Shown here: one piece after another, positions 1-6,917 of the stretch
Layout: each line of letters starts with the position of its first letter
How positions within the stretch are numbered: the first letter of the stretch is position 1
NCBI GenBank assembly: GCA_964537505.1
Contig: CAZICK010000099.1
Coordinates: forward strand, 1 to 13,546
From: DAINBT01 sp036732785
GTDB lineage: Bacteria > Planctomycetota > Phycisphaerae > Sedimentisphaerales > SM23-30
Reading direction: 5' to 3'
DNA length: 13,546 nt
Translations under genes and position numbers: made by a program
Notes under the pieces: model-generated
What the model was told of the DNA's origin: nothing
The model's database searches: none
The model's input: only the letters and a program-made list of their open reading frames with translations

Positions 1-3000
1 TACCACCCATCATGCCACCCATGCCGCCGCCCATACCACCCATCATGCCACCCATGCCGCCGCCCATACCACCCATCATACCCATACCGCCACCCATGCC
101 ACCCATCATACCGTACTGGGTATTACTTAGCTTGGGACGCAATTGATCCCCATTGCCCAGTGAGCCGCCATCAAAACCACTTGACTGGTTGTTATTAGAC
201 GCACCCCCTCCATAAGAAACACCCTCCGGCCTACCGCTTATATCGTTTTGGTAGTAATCTCTGCCATCCATCTCTCGGCGGCCGTAGCCTCTTCCTCCGC
301 CATAACCACCCATGCCACCCATCATACCGCCGCCGCCATAACCACCACCCATGCCACCCATCATACCGCCACCCATGCCACCCATCATACCGCCGCCCAT
401 GCCACCCATGCCACCCATCATGCCACCCATGCCACCCATGCCACCCATCATGCCCATACCGCCCATCATGCCACCGCCCGATTCTGGCTCAATCAGATCC
501 GCAACATAATATGGCCGTGTCTCGTAACCATAAGAGTCACTTACCAGCTTGATGGTTAGTACGCCTTCCTCATCCACCTCATAACCTGCTCGGCCAAGCT
601 TGTCGGCGCCGCCGGAAACATACGCCAGAATACGGTCCAATGCCTTACCTGCCTCCACCTGACTGAGCCGTATATCCACTGTATCTTCCGGAGTGATTCC
701 TGCCACTTCCAGACTGTTCCACTGCGGGACAACGTTCAACTCCGTAAGATCGCGAAACTCATCTATTACCTCCGAAAGCGCAGCACCATCGTAGTTCAAC
801 TCATCTATTATCTTACTCAGCTTGGCTAAGGCATCTACCTTCTTCACATTGGCCGGATCCTCTTCCTCGCGACGTCGTTCCGTTTTTTCGACCCAGTCCT
901 CCGAAAATCTCTGTATCTCAGAATATGGAGTAGCTGACTCACGAGCCTCTATTAGAACTCGTTTCTCTTCGTCCATCGCGAAGTTCGCGGTTTTTACCTG
1001 CTTCTCATAAAAAAGCATGTCTTCCATATCCTCTTTAACCCACTGTGCGTACTTGTTCTCCGGGTCAAGCTCCAGCAGCCTCGTCAGTGTTGCCACCGCT
1101 TGGGCATAATCACGTGATTCTTTGAATTTATTCGCTATCTCGAACAAATCATCGATCTTTTGCTGACGTTCGGTGTTTTCTCTGCGATTCCGTTCTTCCT
1201 CCACCCTGTCAGCCTCAGTAGCCTTTTGCTTGAGCGATTCTTGCACTGCACGCTTTTGCCTTTGCTCTATTTGGTCCAGCAGGGCCTGGGCATTGGCCTG
1301 CAAACGCTCATAACGACTTGCGCCCAGAACCTGTTTCTCGCTCTTGATACCCGCCATAACTTGGCTCACTAACGCATTCGCCTCGTCAAACAACGCTTGA
1401 CTTAGCAGTTGTGCAACTTCAGTTTGAGTGGAATTCCACCTCGCTTCGATCGCTTGTATTTGCAACAACTCCTGCTGTTTGACCATTTCTAAAATGCTTG
1501 GCTTGCCAGGCTTAGCCTCTGTCCCCGGACTTCTCAGATGGTATTTCGCCGCACCAAGACCCACTTGAGCCTGCTCCAGGCTCGGATCCAGCATCAACGC
1601 CTCCTCATAATACAGCTTGGCCTGCTCGTAGCGCTGATTTTGCATGGACAACTCGCCATGAGCCAACAACTCTTCGATCTTCTTGGACGTCTCGACAGAT
1701 TTCTCGTCTTTTTTCTTCCCGAACGGCCACAACGAAACGGTCACCTTCTCCTTGGCCTTTGGCGACTCCACCTGCTGCGGCTCCGGCTCTATTGGCACTA
1801 CTTTCGCGACATCTTCCTCCTTTTTTTCTTTCTTGCCGAATGGCCATACTGAAAACTTACTCTCCTTCTTGGATGGCTCCGCCGATTCCGCCGTCTCTGC
1901 CATTACATCCGTCTCTTGCTCGCCGATTTCCCTTTCATCCTCCGAAACCAACTCCTTTTCCTTTGGCAATGGAGATTCGCCCTCATCCTCTTTAGCCTTC
2001 TCCAATAACTCCTGCGGTTCCATCTCCGCTGTTGACGTTTCCTTCGACGGATTTAGATCCTTTTTAACTGCTCCTGGCGTAGTTGCCGGGGTAACTAACT
2101 CCGTCAAATCCTCCTTGCTTATTTCGACGACCTCGGCTTCGGACGCATCCCGCTCTTGTTCCGCCAGAACCCTTTCCACCTCCACCAACACCTCTTGCTT
2201 GGCACTTTCCGCCTCAGCTAGCGCCTCTTGCCGAGCACTTTCCGCCTCAGCCAACGCCTCTTGCCGAGCACTTTCCGCCTCAGCCAACGCCTCTTGACGG
2301 GCACTTTCCGCCTCAGCCAACGCCTTTTGCTCTTCAGCAGTGCGCACATCCTGTGCCTTTCTGGATACTATCTTCTCCAGATACCCGCCAACACTGGTCA
2401 GATCCGCGCCTCGGTCAAAAAAGCTCAATTCTATTCCGCTATCCTTTATCTTCTTAAAACCAGCCTCCGCCTCAGCCGGCTTATCATTACGCCAGTAGTC
2501 GCGGCTCTCACGGAACAGACGTTTCATCTCTTCCTTAAGCTCGCCCTTCTTCACCCTGACCGCGATCAATCTGTTCTCGAGCTTCGCAACCGTTGGTTTC
2601 GGCAGATATTTTCGAAGGGCAAGAGCTTCCTCAAATCCCTTTTCTGCCTCGACCGGGTTTCCTGCTTCAAGATGTTTTTCCCCAATATCGATCATATTGC
2701 GGACGCGATCGAGCGCTTTGATTCCATCGCTCACTTCCTGCGAGTATTTTTCCAATCGCTTTTCTTGGGCCGACGAGAGGCTCCATCGGAATTCATTGCA
2801 ACTCTCCAGGGACTCCTTTGCTTCCTGATACCTGTACTTCTTGAGTTGTGCGGCGGTGATGTCGAGATATTCCCCAGCCTTCTTCTGACCGGCTGCCAAC
2901 TCCTCTTTGCTTTTCGTTGCGATAGCACTTGCGCCGTTATTTTCATCCGCTCGGCAGTAATTGCTGCAATATGCCATAACGAAGAAGGTTGCCAGCAATA

Positions 3001-3082
3001 TCAACGACAGGCTTCGGCAATTCCGGTGAAAAGCACCGCACAGAGAACTTCGCGGATTAGATTGGATCTTGATCTGATACAA
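1..3082 (-). CDS. Secretin-type exported protein, TPR + STN domain, Gly/Met-rich insert (5' part; C-terminus off window)
   Basis: Reads open for 1027 codons without a stop and continues past the left edge. The start is TTG at 3082, chosen because AAGGAG lies 7 nt upstream and no in-frame ATG precedes the signal sequence. Residues 1-45 form a Sec-type signal (basic n-region, hydrophobic SLILLATFFVMAY, then a CRA-D junction). Residues 50-250 are Lys/Glu-rich helices. Residues 251-294 hold four 11-residue heptad-like repeats (EALAEAESARQ). An acidic linker follows with two WPFGKK boxes (W413, W452). TPR-like helices lie at about 468-514 and 643-685. A secretin/TonB short N-terminal (STN, N0-like) domain lies at about 749-848, followed by PYYVADLI (about 857-864), which resembles the Y-x-V-x-D-L-I strand of secretins. 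From residue 869 the chain is Gly/Met-rich with an intervening Gly/Asn/Ser-rich segment. By family knowledge the secretin core should follow, suggesting an outer-membrane pore of a type II secretion or pilus-like machine. The function is inferred, since the core is not visible. Confidence 0.8.
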   Translation of the reverse strand, partial: MYQIKIQSNPRSSLCGAFHRNCRSLSLILLATFFVMAYCSNYCRADENNGASAIATKSKEELAAGQKKAGEYLDITAAQLKKYRYQEAKESLESCNEFRWSLSSAQEKRLEKYSQEVSDGIKALDRVRNMIDIGEKHLEAGNPVEAEKGFEEALALRKYLPKPTVAKLENRLIAVRVKKGELKEEMKRLFRESRDYWRNDKPAEAEAGFKKIKDSGIELSFFDRGADLTSVGGYLEKIVSRKAQDVRTAEEQKALAEAESARQEALAEAESARQEALAEAESARQEALAEAESAKQEVLVEVERVLAEQERDASEAEVVEISKEDLTELVTPATTPGAVKKDLNPSKETSTAEMEPQELLEKAKEDEGESPLPKEKELVSEDEREIGEQETDVMAETAESAEPSKKESKFSVWPFGKKEKKEEDVAKVVPIEPEPQQVESPKAKEKVTVSLWPFGKKKDEKSVETSKKIEELLAHGELSMQNQRYEQAKLYYEEALMLDPSLEQAQVGLGAAKYHLRSPGTEAKPGKPSILEMVKQQELLQIQAIEARWNSTQTEVAQLLSQALFDEANALVSQVMAGIKSEKQVLGASRYERLQANAQALLDQIEQRQKRAVQESLKQKATEADRVEEERNRRENTERQQKIDDLFEIANKFKESRDYAQAVATLTRLLELDPENKYAQWVKEDMEDMLFYEKQVKTANFAMDEEKRVLIEARESATPYSEIQRFSEDWVEKTERRREEEDPANVKKVDALAKLSKIIDELNYDGAALSEVIDEFRDLTELNVVPQWNSLEVAGITPEDTVDIRLSQVEAGKALDRILAYVSGGADKLGRAGYEVDEEGVLTIKLVSDSYGYETRPYYVADLIEPESGGGMMGGMGMMGGMGGMGGMMGGMGGMGGGMMGGMGGGMMGGMGGGYGGGGMMGGMGGYGGGRGYGRREMDGRDYYQNDISGRPEGVSYGGGASNNNQSSGFDGGSLGNGDQLRPKLSNTQYGMMGGMGGGMGMMGGMGGGMGGMMGGMGGGMGGMMGG
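2..112 (-). repeat. Gly-Gly-Met low-complexity tract 2, reaching the window edge
   Basis: A second run of GGM/GGGM/GMM units begins at residue 991 and continues off the window. It is separated from tract 1 by about 60 residues of Gly/Asn/Ser/Asp-rich, non-repetitive sequence. Its longer unit (about 39 nt, GGMGGGMGGMM) recurs almost exactly, suggesting recent in-frame duplication. Confidence 0.8.
293..478 (-). repeat. Gly-Gly-Met low-complexity tract 1 in the secretin-like gene
   Basis: Repeated GGTGGCATG-type codons (minus strand) encode irregular GGM, GGMM and GGGM units, residues 869 to about 930, directly after the STN domain and the YYVADLI strand. It ends in YGGG and an Arg/Tyr segment. 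The DNA repeat is a by-product of coding low complexity: the units are 6, 9 and 12 nt, always in frame. Such a tract is a likely flexible loop and a likely site of length variation between strains. Confidence 0.85.
2202..2333 (-). repeat. Four tandem 33-bp repeats coding an 11-residue helical unit
   Basis: The block beginning gcactttccgcctcag recurs at 2202, 2235, 2268 and 2301, exactly 33 nt apart and in frame. Copies 2 and 3 are essentially identical; the outer copies differ slightly. The encoded unit is EALAEAESARQ, alternating Ala/Leu with Glu, as expected of an extended helix or coiled coil. The near identity at DNA level points to recent slippage or unequal recombination. Confidence 0.9.
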
Positions 3083-3089
3083 GGTGAAT

Positions 3090-3095
3090 CTCCTT
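3090..3095 (-). promoter_or_regulatory. Shine-Dalgarno AAGGAG that decides the TTG start at 3082
   Basis: AAGGAG sits 7 nt upstream of TTG at 3082. A nearby ATG (at 3099) leads to a 13-codon out-of-frame ORF, and the next in-frame ATG would cut the signal peptide in half. Confidence 0.75.
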
Positions 3096-3189
3096 CATGG
3101 TAATCAGGGCTCCCCTTTCTTACACCTGGACAAACGTCAGTTTTGCTGCGAATGCCGGGCAATCGCCCACTTTTACCTATCTGTGAAGA

Positions 3190-3218
3190 CTATTATGGTT
3201 GGCCTAAACGCATGTCAA
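3190..3218 (-). promoter_or_regulatory. Sigma-70-like promoter for the secretin-like gene
   Basis: A perfect TTGACA (-35, 3218-3213), 17-nt spacer and TAATAG (-10, 3195-3190), reading left. The predicted leader is about 100 nt and includes a small GGGC-AATC-GCCC hairpin at 3157-3168. Confidence 0.55.
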
Positions 3219-3250
3219 AATTTCAATTAGCGGTCTTCTAAAGCTTCAAG

Positions 3251-3280
3251 GCTTATAACTAACTAGCTTATAACTAACCA
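3251..3280. repeat. 15-bp tandem duplication
   Basis: gcttataactaacta (3251-3265) is followed directly by gcttataactaacca (3266-3280), 14 of 15 positions identical. It lies about 30 nt upstream of the predicted -35 of the secretin-like gene. Role unknown; a regulator site or replication slippage are both possible. Confidence 0.7.
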
Positions 3281-3349
3281 ATCAGTTTAGAGCATTTTAT
3301 TCTTTTTTGCAAACAAAAAAATTATTTTCACAGATATTGGCCCCAAAAG

Positions 3350-3512
3350 TCGATATCCACGGCGCAAAACGCCGTTTTAACGCCAAAATCAACGTTTCAC
3401 AACCCTTTTGACGCTGACGTCACCACGGAGCCTCCAAATCGATACCAACGCCCACAAAAACGCCATTTTTTCGCCAAAATCGACGATCCACCTGAAATCC
3501 TTTGACGTCCGA
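3350..3512. repeat. Imperfect direct repeat, two copies about 89 nt apart
   Basis: Copy 1 (3350-3420) and copy 2 (3439 to about 3512) share the order tcgata-ccac/caac, aaaacgcc, ttt, cgccaaaatc, acg, then tttgacg. The copies are diverged with small indels. They are not coding in any consistent frame, so this looks like an old duplication or two members of a small dispersed repeat. Confidence 0.5.
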
Positions 3513-3613
3513 GACATACATGCCTGTTGTTTTTAATTGATATTCGACGTAACCGCCTAAATAACAACAAGATAAGCCACCATGCCTACAATTCCCCCCG
3601 CCCACAATTGTCA

Positions 3614-3631
3614 CCCCCGCGAATGTGGGGG
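3614..3631. repeat. REP-like GC-rich palindrome downstream of the LamG esterase gene
   Basis: CCCCCGC (3614-3620), loop GAAT, GTGGGGG (3625-3631): a 7-bp stem with one G-T wobble. It lies about 40 nt past the stop of the esterase gene. It resembles the dispersed CCCGCGAA-x-GCGGG intergenic palindrome seen in many bacterial genomes. There is no T-run, so it would not be a classic intrinsic terminator, though it could stabilise the 3' end. Confidence 0.45.
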
Positions 3632-3671
3632 CCCACCTTTCGCCCCGCCACCTTCCATCATTCACTCACTG

Positions 3672-6593
3672 TCACAGCACACCAGCCAACTCCCCAATCT
3701 CCTCCTCGCTAAGCGCATAATTATAAATCCGAACATCATCCAGCAAACCAACGGACCCATCTAAAGAAATCAGGACATCCATGCCCACAGCGGTATTGAT
3801 TGTCTGGCTGCCAAGGCTGATGGTGGTATCTTCCTGCCCGCCATCTACATACAGCAGTATATCTTCGACTTTTACATTCGCCTTATCCGGCAGCACAATC
3901 GCTACGTGATGCCATGTATCATCGTTTATAACTGTATCACCTACAACGCTCCCGCCAATCACGGCGGCTCGCAGGTTGCCGGCTGTGTTGATCACATTAG
4001 ACCATAGCCCGCCGTTGATTTCCAGCGTACCCCAACGCACAATCGACAGACCTGATTCGGTCTTCACCCATGCGGTTACGGTTCGAGGATTCGACCCGCT
4101 GATACCTTTGTAACCTTCGACTTCCACATAATCACCGGCCCCGTCAAATTCCAGCGCCCCGCCAATCTTCCCATCACCCGGCCACCACGTCGGATCGCCG
4201 TTAAGCGTCCCGTCATTACCACCCACACTATCACTGGCAACCATACCACTCGACTCATCCAGCTTCCAGTGTGCCATCAGGCGTGGAGCTCCTTCCAGCC
4301 AATCCCCGCCCAGTATAAGCAGATCATCCAAACCGACACCACCCACCTGATTGATGTCCGCCCCGCTACAGAAATTGTTACCCGCATTACAGTCGATCTC
4401 CAGCCAGTACGCAGCCAACCACGCGAAATCCGCCAAATCAACCTGACCATCCAGGTTAACGTCGCCACTGCTTTCTCCAATCAGATCGCTCATCGCCTCA
4501 CCCATGGCCTCGCCTATCAGGTAATAGGTCTCGGCATTGCGGTTCCAGTGATAACCCTGGTCGGCCGGGGACTCGGCCACGCTGCGCCAGAAGTCCTGAG
4601 TGTCAACGACGGCTACATTGCCTTCGAATTCCGGATACTTGACATAATCGCCCATTGCCAGTTGCGCCAGTTCTACCTCACTGTAATCAGGGTTTCCGTC
4701 CATTCCTGTTGTTGCAATGACAAATGGCATATCGGGTACACCTAGGGATGCACGGACATCGGTGATGAAGTTTGCCATGTTCTCTTCGTATTCGGCAGCG
4801 AGATTTGAGGTGACACGGTCATTCCAGCCCTGGTGCCAACCGAATCCGGCTATTTCGTAGCCCTGACCACTGTAAGCTGGGAAGTAGGTTCCTATGTTGG
4901 CCATGGCATCGACTACAAAGTCGAGCATTTCCTGGTAGTAAAACCCATCATTGCCGGCGGTGACAGGTGGGATGATGCCCCAACCAGAGGTCGGCGGACG
5001 AAAGTCAACACCCAGGCTCTTGCCACCCCATGCCGTCTTGATGAGAAGAACCTGTTCGCCATAAAAATCACCCATCAAATGACCAAACTGCAGTTCAGGG
5101 CCTATGGTGGTACTGGAGACGCCATAACCGGCCGTGAGTCCCCCCTTCACAAGGGTCGTGCCTCCACGTTTATACCAAATCCACACATCGTTGAGCACGG
5201 CCCAATTGCCGCCGTCTTTGAGATGTCCGTATGTGACTGGATCATTGTTATATATGTACTCAAGTGTCCCCTGAGTCCCGATCGGGTTTATTTCGCCCTG
5301 TCCCTCCATGTTGGACTGGCCGGCCAAAATGAAAACCTTTACGGTGTTAGCACTGTTCTTGGGGGTGGTAAAGCTCCATACATCGCTGGTGGTAGTGCCC
5401 TGAGCGTTGACCTGATCGATACGCCAGTAGTAGGTCGTATCGGCAGTGAGGGCGGGCAGATCGTAAGTGGTTGCGGTTTGATTGCCCTTGAACTCGCTGC
5501 TATCGGGAGTCGGGTCTGTACCGAAGTAAACGTCACTGGAAACCGCGTTCTCACCCTCGGCCCAGGCCAGGAAGTCCGCATTGACCGCGACTGCTGTCAT
5601 ACCATCGTAAGGCATCGGGCAAAGGGCCTTACCAGGCGGGCCAACGATGAAGCTCCAGACCTCACCGGTAGTGGTACCGTCGCTGTTGACCGAGTCGATA
5701 CGCCAGTAGTAGGTGTTTTGAGCCAACGTACCCGGATCGAAAGTGGTCTCGACCCGATTATCCTGGAATTCGCCGGCGCCAGGACTCGGGTTGGTACCGA
5801 AGTAAACGTTACTGGAACTCGCACCAGGCCCAGCGGCCCAGCTCAAGTCTGTATTGGGCCCCAGACCTACCGTACCATCGACCGGGTTCGGGTTAATTGC
5901 CGGGCCGGGAAGAACCGGTGCGGTACCAGCGGTCGCGATCTGGAAGCCACTTAGATAGGCTCTTTTGGTAAAATCGGTGGTCCAGTCACTGTCTAATGTG
6001 AAGATAATTCTGTTGCTGCCGTCCGGCTCGACGTCCTCGAAGACCACAAAGTTTTCGCCCCGAACCCACGTTGAATCGTTTCCACCGCCGCCGCCACTAT
6101 CAGCAATCTGTGTTCCCACGGTACTTGTCGTGTTGCTGGTCGAAATCAAAACCCGGTTTCCATTCTCATTAGGATGAAAGCTGGCCAGATACACGTCGTA
6201 CTCCTCGCCGGAGTCGAGACCACTGATAGTCAGGGTATATTCAGCGGTTGGAACCCACTGAAATGCGCCACCTGTCAGTATCTTAAGGGCTGGGGCGCCC
6301 CAAATGCCCACGTAGCTGGCATTGGACGTGAAGCTCACGGTGGTGGCAGCGCCAGTGGAGTCCAGCAAGCTGGTTCCTGATACAGGTGTGCCCAAAGACT
6401 GATTCCATCTTGCACCGAGGTCACTGCCGCCATTGCCAAAAATGGGACCATCGAGCGTACTCTGTGTCCTTGCCGTGGTATCGATGTTCACATTGATCAG
6501 CACCGCATTGGCCGTAGCCATCATGGCTAACACCCCCACAACTGCAATTGTCGAAACATTTCTTTTACACATAATAGTCATATTCCTAAACAT
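3672..6593 (-). CDS. Exported multidomain SASA-type carbohydrate esterase with Fn3-like, dockerin-like and LamG modules
   Basis: Numbering is from ATG 6593 (973 residues). A signal peptide covers about 1-30 (CKRN, hydrophobic core, ATANA end). An N-terminal beta-sandwich-like domain spans 31 to about 224. Two Fn3-like repeats (about 225-318, 319-413) share VYFGT, YYWRID and VWSF. The SASA/SGNH esterase domain (about 417-700) has AGQSNMEG with candidate nucleophile S427, TAWGGKSL, GWHQGWND and a C-terminal QGYHWN with candidate catalytic H682. The dockerin-like segment (710-768) has a good first Ca-binding loop (D-N-D-Q-D-D) and a degenerate second. A LamG/concanavalin-like domain (AHWKLDE...LLDDVRIYNYAL) closes the protein. 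By family it should remove O-acetyl groups from extracellular polysaccharide. The start is uncertain: ATGs at 6665, 6593, 6581 and 6572 are in frame; the last three keep the signal peptide. Its N-terminal catalytic domain is paralogous to the next gene upstream. Confidence 0.88.
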   Translation of the reverse strand: MFRNMTIMCKRNVSTIAVVGVLAMMATANAVLINVNIDTTARTQSTLDGPIFGNGGSDLGARWNQSLGTPVSGTSLLDSTGAATTVSFTSNASYVGIWGAPALKILTGGAFQWVPTAEYTLTISGLDSGEEYDVYLASFHPNENGNRVLISTSNTTSTVGTQIADSGGGGGNDSTWVRGENFVVFEDVEPDGSNRIIFTLDSDWTTDFTKRAYLSGFQIATAGTAPVLPGPAINPNPVDGTVGLGPNTDLSWAAGPGASSSNVYFGTNPSPGAGEFQDNRVETTFDPGTLAQNTYYWRIDSVNSDGTTTGEVWSFIVGPPGKALCPMPYDGMTAVAVNADFLAWAEGENAVSSDVYFGTDPTPDSSEFKGNQTATTYDLPALTADTTYYWRIDQVNAQGTTTSDVWSFTTPKNSANTVKVFILAGQSNMEGQGEINPIGTQGTLEYIYNNDPVTYGHLKDGGNWAVLNDVWIWYKRGGTTLVKGGLTAGYGVSSTTIGPELQFGHLMGDFYGEQVLLIKTAWGGKSLGVDFRPPTSGWGIIPPVTAGNDGFYYQEMLDFVVDAMANIGTYFPAYSGQGYEIAGFGWHQGWNDRVTSNLAAEYEENMANFITDVRASLGVPDMPFVIATTGMDGNPDYSEVELAQLAMGDYVKYPEFEGNVAVVDTQDFWRSVAESPADQGYHWNRNAETYYLIGEAMGEAMSDLIGESSGDVNLDGQVDLADFAWLAAYWLEIDCNAGNNFCSGADINQVGGVGLDDLLILGGDWLEGAPRLMAHWKLDESSGMVASDSVGGNDGTLNGDPTWWPGDGKIGGALEFDGAGDYVEVEGYKGISGSNPRTVTAWVKTESGLSIVRWGTLEINGGLWSNVINTAGNLRAAVIGGSVVGDTVINDDTWHHVAIVLPDKANVKVEDILLYVDGGQEDTTISLGSQTINTAVGMDVLISLDGSVGLLDDVRIYNYALSEEEIGELAGVL

Positions 6594-6616
6594 TGGGACA
6601 CTTTCCAGACAGGCAT
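6578..6616 (-). CDS. Possible 12-codon leader peptide overlapping the esterase start
   Basis: ATG at 6616, preceded by GAGAGGAAAA, opens MPVWKVSQCLGI and stops at TGA 6580-6578. That TGA overlaps the in-frame esterase ATG at 6581 as ATGA. This would allow translational coupling of the esterase to a short upstream ORF. Purely a pattern reading; the ORF could be chance. Confidence 0.25.
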   Translation of the reverse strand: MPVWKVSQCLGI

Positions 6617-6695
6617 TTTTCCTCTCTTGCTTTCTCCATTTCTCTACAACTTTGCGGATCAACATACTGCCACCGCAGACCAGATATATAAGCTC

Positions 6696-6724
6696 ATTTT
6701 ATCAGATTACAGATCCAATTACAA
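6696..6724 (-). promoter_or_regulatory. Sigma-70-like promoter for the LamG esterase gene
   Basis: TTGTAA (-35, 6724-6719), 17-nt spacer, TAAAAT (-10, 6701-6696), reading left. It lies between the hairpin after the upstream esterase and the start of this gene, which supports independent transcription. Predicted leader about 95 nt. Confidence 0.4.
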
Positions 6725-6814
6725 TAATTTTCCCACCTCAAATCTGACCGGTATGCGAGATTTATTTCTGGCATTGGCTACGATGTGTGATACAGGCAAA
6801 GAAAAAGAACATAA

Positions 6815-6839
6815 CCCGGTTTTTAAGCTAAAAACCGGG
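6815..6839 (-). terminator. Hairpin terminator after the esterase/beta-helix gene
   Basis: CCCGGTTTTTA (6815-6825), a 3-nt loop, then TAAAAACCGGG (6829-6839): a perfect 11-bp stem. It lies about 80 nt past the stop at 6918. On the minus strand the stem is followed by a T-rich stretch (TTATGTTCTTTTTC), not a pure T-run. The stem is symmetric, so it may act in both directions. Confidence 0.65.
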
Positions 6840-6917
6840 ATTTTGTATATCTCATAGGCCGGCCACTTGAATTTGCCGGATAATAATCTCACACACCCAT
6901 TGAGTTGTCCCGTTTTC

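Larger units (their letters stand above)
3083..3671. other. Non-coding gap between the secretin-like gene and the LamG esterase gene
   Basis: I find no convincing gene here. The stretch holds the promoter and leader of the secretin-like gene on the left, an AT-rich middle with a 15-nt tandem repeat, an imperfect duplicated block of about 75 nt, and a GC-rich palindrome near the end of the esterase gene. Short ORFs on both strands have no ribosome-binding site or recognisable domain. Confidence 0.6.
6617..6917. other. Intergenic spacer between the two esterase genes
   Basis: Apart from the hairpin and the promoter listed separately, I see no gene. The longest open frames here are extensions of neighbouring genes in other frames. 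An 8-bp palindrome ggccggcc lies just right of the hairpin. Confidence 0.5.

Noticed and set aside
1..478. Possible CRISPR or tandem-repeat array
   Set aside because: Units are irregular multiples of 3 nt, always in frame, with no unique spacers; it is coding low complexity.
248..559. Plus-strand ORF rich in His, Ala and Thr
   Set aside because: It is the antisense shadow of the Gly/Met codon repeats of the minus-strand secretin-like gene; no ribosome-binding site and the repeat has a simpler explanation.
2228..3103. Plus-strand ORF of 291 codons
   Set aside because: Antisense to the signal peptide and helical region of the secretin-like gene, which has a domain-consistent frame, a signal sequence and a ribosome-binding site.
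3420..3665. Minus-strand ORF of 81 codons with WAPTFAGVTIVGGG
   Set aside because: The peptide is produced by the REP-like palindrome and the diverged direct repeat; no domain or ribosome-binding site.
4833..5954. Plus-strand ORF of 373 codons
   Set aside because: Shadow of the Fn3-like and esterase domains; its internal repetition mirrors the two Fn3-like repeats on the other strand.
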